Positions 59,494 through 64,000 of a stretch of DNA of 64,000 nucleotides are shown piece by piece; position 1 is the first letter of the stretch, and every line of letters starts with the position of its first letter. The stretch spans positions 1-64,000 of the forward strand of contig NZ_JOEK01000018.1 in assembly GCF_000719135.1 (NCBI RefSeq). The letters run 5' to 3'. The notes beneath the pieces are model-generated. The model did no database searches. It was not told where the DNA came from and saw only the letters and a list, made by a program, of their open reading frames with translations. Position numbers and translations under genes: made by a program. Source of the DNA: Streptomyces avicenniae. Lineage in GTDB: Bacteria > Actinomycetota > Actinomycetes > Streptomycetales > Streptomycetaceae.

Positions 59494-59913
59494 ATGATGA
59501 GTGGCAGTGACCGCGACCACGAGCGTGACGCGGAACTCCGGGCGGACCTGGACGCGGCGTTGCAGACGCGCAAGGAGCTCGGCCCGGCGTACGAGGCGGA
59601 GCTGGTCGATGGCTTCCTGGAGAAGGTCGAACGGCGCGTGGACACGGCGGTGGACAAGCGGGTGCGGCGGCAGCTCGCCGAGCAGCAGATGGTCGTCGCG
59701 CGGGGCGGCAGGGCCAGGGCGCCCGGGGAGGTCAGGGGCCCGGGAACCGAGTTCATCCTGGCGTCGATGTCGCTGGTGCTCGCCATCCCGCTGTCCGCGA
59801 TCGCGGCGAACCTGGCGGACCTCGAAGGTCTGCTCGCCTGCTGGGCCGGGATCGTCGCCGTGAACGCCTGCTACGTGCTGCGGCGCGGCATCCCCCGCGG
59901 CGAGGGCGACTGA
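59494..59913 (+). CDS. Small membrane protein with an N-terminal coiled helical part
   Basis: 139 residues from ATG 59494 (a second ATG follows directly). The first 80 residues are charged and helical (AALQTRKELGPAYEAELVDGFLEKVERRVDTAVDKRVRRQL), followed by two membrane helices at about residues 85-107 (FILASMSLVLAIPLSAIA) and 112-130 (LLACWAGIVAVNACYVL). I recognise it only as the integral membrane protein often annotated in Streptomyces without function. TAGCGT lies 7 nt before the ATG and no ribosome site is seen, so the message is probably leaderless. A perfect 19-bp terminator follows the stop. Confidence 0.82.
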   Translation: MMSGSDRDHERDAELRADLDAALQTRKELGPAYEAELVDGFLEKVERRVDTAVDKRVRRQLAEQQMVVARGGRARAPGEVRGPGTEFILASMSLVLAIPLSAIAANLADLEGLLACWAGIVAVNACYVLRRGIPRGEGD

Positions 59914-59916
59914 GCG

Positions 59917-59959
59917 CGCGTATCGGTGCCCCGGTGGAGCACCGGGGCACCGATACGCG
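59917..59959. terminator. Perfect 19-bp terminator hairpin
   Basis: Arms 59917-59935 and 59941-59959 pair without mismatch around the 5-nt loop GGAGC. It begins 4 bp after the membrane protein stop. The gap from here to the CBS gene (59960-60211) holds nothing else I can assign. Confidence 0.92.
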
Positions 59960-60211
59960 GGAGGTCGGTTGGCGGGGACCGCCGCACCCCGGTGACGGAT
60001 CACCAGGGGCGGGACGACGGCGGTCCCCGCGGGGACGCCGGCCGGGTCGGGGCCTGGCGTCCGGGCGACCAGGGAGGTCCGGGAGCCGCTCCGGAGGTCC
60101 TTGGTGCCGACAACCGCTACTCTGCCGGGCCGGTGTTAACGACGCGTTGCCCAGCCGTGACACTTCGGGATCTCTTGTCCGGCACGCCCGCGACGCTCCG
60201 CGGTCACGGGG

Positions 60212-61594
<1,383 letters not shown>

Positions 61595-61735
61595 CTGGGT
61601 ATCTCCACGTCCGGGCCGCGGGGGCAGGTTCTTCCGCCCCACCGGCAGCAGCCTATTGCGTTGCGGGGTGCGCCGCGCTGGGCACCACACAGGTGAGGAG
61701 ACCGGACGGGACGGACGGGAGGCGTGAGGCTTGCC

Positions 61736-62776
61736 ATGTCGTCAAGGGCGCGGGTGGCTCGGAGGATCGCGACCGCGGCGGCGCTGGGCGGCGGCGGCAT
61801 CGGCGTGCTGGGGGGCGCGGCGGTCGGGCTGCTGCTGACCCAGGCCCGCTCCGCGCGCCGCAGACTGAGCGGCGGCGCGGACGACCGCGAGCCGCCGGTG
61901 GCGGACGGGCTGTACGGCCTCGCGTTCGCCGCCGCGCCGGGATCGCCGTGGCGGCTGGCGCTGCTGGGCGACTCGACGGCCGCCGGACAAGGCGTGCGGC
62001 GCGCGGGGCAGACGCCGGGCGCACTGCTCGCGTCGGGGCTCGCTGCGGTCTCCGAGCGCCCCGTCGAGCTGCACAACGTCGCGCTGTCGGGCGCCCGTTC
62101 CTCCGATCTCGAACGCCAGGTGTCGCTGCTGCTGACCGAGCCGGGCCGCGCGCCCGTGCCGGACGTGTGCGTGCTGATGATCGGCGCGAACGACATCACG
62201 GGCCGTCTCTCGCCCGCCCGTTCGGTGAAGTACCTGTCGGAGGCGGTGGCGCGGCTGCGCACCGCGGGCTGCGAGGTCGTGGTGGGGACCTGCCCCGACC
62301 TGGGGTCCGTCGAGCCGGTGGCGCAGCCGCTGCGCTGGCTGGCGCGGCGGCTGTGCCGACAGCTCGCCGCCGCGCAGACGATCGCGGTGGTCGAGCTGGG
62401 CGGCAGGACGGTGTCCCTCGGGGCGCTGCTCGGGCCGGAGTTCGCGGCCCATCCGCGCGAGCTGTTCGGCCCCGACCGCTACCACCCGTCGGCCGAGGGC
62501 TACGCCACGGCGGCCATGGCCCTGCTGCCGACACTGTGCGACACGGTCGGGGTCTGGCCGCGCGAGGAGCAGCCGCCACCGCCGCGCCGTGAGCAGGTGC
62601 TGCCGGTCGCGAAGGCCGCGGCGCGGGCCGTGTCCGAGGGCGGCTCCGAGGTCAGCGCGGCGGGCGGCCCCCCGGAGGCCGGGGGGCGGCGCGCGCCGCG
62701 GGCCCTGCTGCGGCTGCGGCGCAGGCGGCGGCTCCCCGACGAGGAGCGGGACCCGGTCCCGGGGAGTGGGACGTGA
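61736..62776 (+). CDS. SGNH/GDSL hydrolase family protein
   Basis: 346 residues from ATG 61736, with GAGG 6 nt upstream. An N-terminal hydrophobic segment (about 10-33, IATAAALGGGGIGVLGGAAVGLLL) is a signal or membrane anchor. The SGNH blocks are LALLGDSTAAGQGV (catalytic serine in GDS), NVALSGARSSDL (Gly), VLMIGANDITG (Asn) and FGPDRYHPSAEGY (Asp and His). It should be an esterase or deacylase acting outside the membrane. The C-terminus is a long basic tail (RRAPRALLRLRRRRRLPDEE). It is divergent from the CBS gene. A plus-strand thiolase gene follows. Confidence 0.9.
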   Translation: MSSRARVARRIATAAALGGGGIGVLGGAAVGLLLTQARSARRRLSGGADDREPPVADGLYGLAFAAAPGSPWRLALLGDSTAAGQGVRRAGQTPGALLASGLAAVSERPVELHNVALSGARSSDLERQVSLLLTEPGRAPVPDVCVLMIGANDITGRLSPARSVKYLSEAVARLRTAGCEVVVGTCPDLGSVEPVAQPLRWLARRLCRQLAAAQTIAVVELGGRTVSLGALLGPEFAAHPRELFGPDRYHPSAEGYATAAMALLPTLCDTVGVWPREEQPPPPRREQVLPVAKAAARAVSEGGSEVSAAGGPPEAGGRRAPRALLRLRRRRRLPDEERDPVPGSGT

Positions 62777-62855
62777 CAGCCGATCCTACCTGTGGGTAAC
62801 TTCGGGGTACGGTCCGCGGCCCAGGCCGCGGCATCCCCCGAGAGAGGCCAGGGAC

Positions 62856-64000
62856 ATGCCCGAAGCAGTGATCGTCTCCGCCGCCCGCTCCCCGATCGGC
62901 CGCGCCGTCAAGGGGTCCCTCCGGGACCTGCGGCCGGACGACCTGACCGCCACGATCGTCCGGGCCGCCCTGGACGCGGTGCCGCAGCTCGACCCCGCCG
63001 ACATCGACGACCTGCTGCTCGGCTGCGGCATGCCGGGCGGCGAGCAGGGGCACAACCTCGGCCGGGTCGTCGCCGTGCAGCTCGGCCTCGACGGCCTCCC
63101 GGCCTGCACCGTGACGCGCTACTGCGCCTCGTCCCTCCAGACGACCCGGATGGCCTTCCACGCGATCAAGGCGGGCGAGGGCGACGTCTTCGTCTCCGCA
63201 GGGGTGGAGATGGTCTCGCGGCAGCGGTTCGGCTCGTCCGACGGGCAGCCGGGCACCCGCAACCCGCTGTTCGCCGCCGCCGGAGAACGCACGGCCGCAC
63301 GCGCCGAGCACGGCGGCGAGGGCTGGCACGACCCCCGCGAGGACGGCGAACTGCCCGACGTCTACACAGCGATGGGGCAGACGGCGGAGAACCTGGCGCG
63401 CCTCAAGGGCGTGACGCGCGAGGAGATGGACGCGTTCGGCGTCCGCTCGCAGAACCTCGCCGAGCAGGCGATCGCGGACGGCTTCTGGGCGCGCGAGATC
63501 ACGCCCGTCACGACGCCGGACGGCACGGTGGTCGCCGCGGACGACGGCCCGAGGCCCGGCGTCACACTCGACGGCGTGCGCGGCCTGAAGCCCGTCTTCC
63601 GCCCCGACGGCCTGGTCACGGCGGGCAACTGCTGCCCGCTCAACGACGGGGCCGCCGCCCTCGTCGTGATGTCCGACACCAGGGCGCGCGAGCTGGGCGT
63701 CACGCCGCTCGCCAGGATCGTCGCCACGGGGGTGTCCGCGCTGTCGCCCGAGATCATGGGCCTCGGCCCGGTCGAGGCGAGCCGCCGGGCGCTGGCCCGC
63801 GCGGGGCTCGGCATCGGCGACATCGACCTGGTCGAGATCAACGAGGCGTTCGCCGCGCAGGTCATCCCGTCCTACCGCGAGCTGGGCGTGGACCCGGAGC
63901 GGCTGAACGTGAACGGCGGCGCGATCGCGGTCGGCCACCCGTTCGGCATGACGGGGGCGCGCATCACCACTACGCTGATCAACGCGCTGCGTTGGCACGA
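62856..64000 (+). CDS. Acetyl-CoA acetyltransferase (thiolase), partial
   Basis: 381 residues visible, cut by the window end. The opening [20 protein letters not shown] is the thiolase N-terminus. The nucleophile Cys90 is in [32 protein letters not shown] and [19 protein letters not shown] contain the conserved asparagine and histidine. The final cysteine motif (CxGGG) would lie just outside. It condenses or cleaves acetoacetyl-CoA or longer 3-ketoacyl-CoA. The start ATG 62856 follows AGAGAGG about 10 nt upstream. About 20 residues are missing if length is normal. Confidence 0.94.
   Translation, partial: MPEAVIVSAARSPIGRAVKGSLRDLRPDDLTATIVRAALDAVPQLDPADIDDLLLGCGMPGGEQGHNLGRVVAVQLGLDGLPACTVTRYCASSLQTTRMAFHAIKAGEGDVFVSAGVEMVSRQRFGSSDGQPGTRNPLFAAAGERTAARAEHGGEGWHDPREDGELPDVYTAMGQTAENLARLKGVTREEMDAFGVRSQNLAEQAIADGFWAREITPVTTPDGTVVAADDGPRPGVTLDGVRGLKPVFRPDGLVTAGNCCPLNDGAAALVVMSDTRARELGVTPLARIVATGVSALSPEIMGLGPVEASRRALARAGLGIGDIDLVEINEAFAAQVIPSYRELGVDPERLNVNGGAIAVGHPFGMTGARITTTLINALRWH

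Noticed and set aside
62652..63998. Minus-strand frame of 448 codons at the right end
   Set aside because: Antisense shadow of the thiolase gene, whose catalytic cysteine and histidine motifs are clear on the plus strand.

Overview
The window is a stretch of a high-GC actinobacterial chromosome, almost certainly Streptomyces or a close relative. The protein-coding genes show the strong G/C third-position bias of that group. The gene content and order (ahcY-manA-SIS-Trm112-manB-DUF3499, a large GT2/DUF5719 pair, whiB, the F420 genes fbiA/fbiB, a block of LCP proteins, purEK, a two-component pair, a SigF-type sigma factor with STAS and ATPase regulators, then the hut genes) matches the core region I recall from Streptomyces coelicolor around SCO3023-SCO3073. 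I saw no transposase, integrase, CRISPR array, rRNA or tRNA.

Layout. 1-11.3 kb: the tail-side neighbour ahcY (partial), the mannose/GDP-mannose supply genes (manA, SIS-domain isomerase-like, Trm112-like, manB), DUF3499, a zincin-like protein, a giant membrane glycosyltransferase translationally coupled to a DUF5719 membrane-anchored protein, and the sporulation regulator whiB. 11.8-14.6 kb: a cysteine-dioxygenase-like gene and the coupled fbiA-fbiB genes for coenzyme F420. 14.6-27.6 kb: a cell-envelope block with five LytR-CpsA-Psr (LCP) proteins, one of which has lost its catalytic core, plus a half-length acyl-CoA-synthetase-like protein, a secreted PGRP amidase, an AlkA-type DNA glycosylase, a secreted FG-GAP beta-propeller protein and a thioesterase. 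27.6-32.1 kb: a peptide deformylase divergent from a winged-helix regulator whose promoter carries two TTTGCAAA palindromes, two lipoproteins, an acetyltransferase and a secreted GH12 cellulase with a CebR-type box. 32.2-39.2 kb: an APC permease, UDP-glucose dehydrogenase, acyl-CoA dehydrogenase, and a TetR-controlled DrrAB-type ABC exporter.

39.3-52.4 kb: a LysM-M23 peptidase under a clear ydaO-type c-di-AMP riboswitch, a coupled purK-purE-dipeptidase operon, a GtrA-like protein, a DraR/DraK-like two-component system, an anti-sigma-type ATPase and a STAS antagonist beside a divergent SigB/SigF-family sigma factor, a TetR/oxidoreductase pair, a MOSC protein and an MFS transporter. 52.5-58.0 kb: a translationally coupled hut operon (hutU, M20 amidohydrolase, hutF, hutI) from a good promoter. 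58.1-64.0 kb: an alpha/beta hydrolase, a mostly empty 0.6-kb gap, a small membrane protein, cystathionine beta-synthase, an SGNH hydrolase and a thiolase cut by the window end.

The connecting theme is envelope construction (sugar nucleotides, lipid-linked glycosyl transfer, LCP ligation of wall polymers, wall hydrolases) mixed with developmental and stress regulators. The most notable non-gene signals are the c-di-AMP riboswitch, the double TTTGCAAA operator, several long perfect terminator hairpins between convergent genes, and repeated promoter layouts that predict leaderless transcripts.
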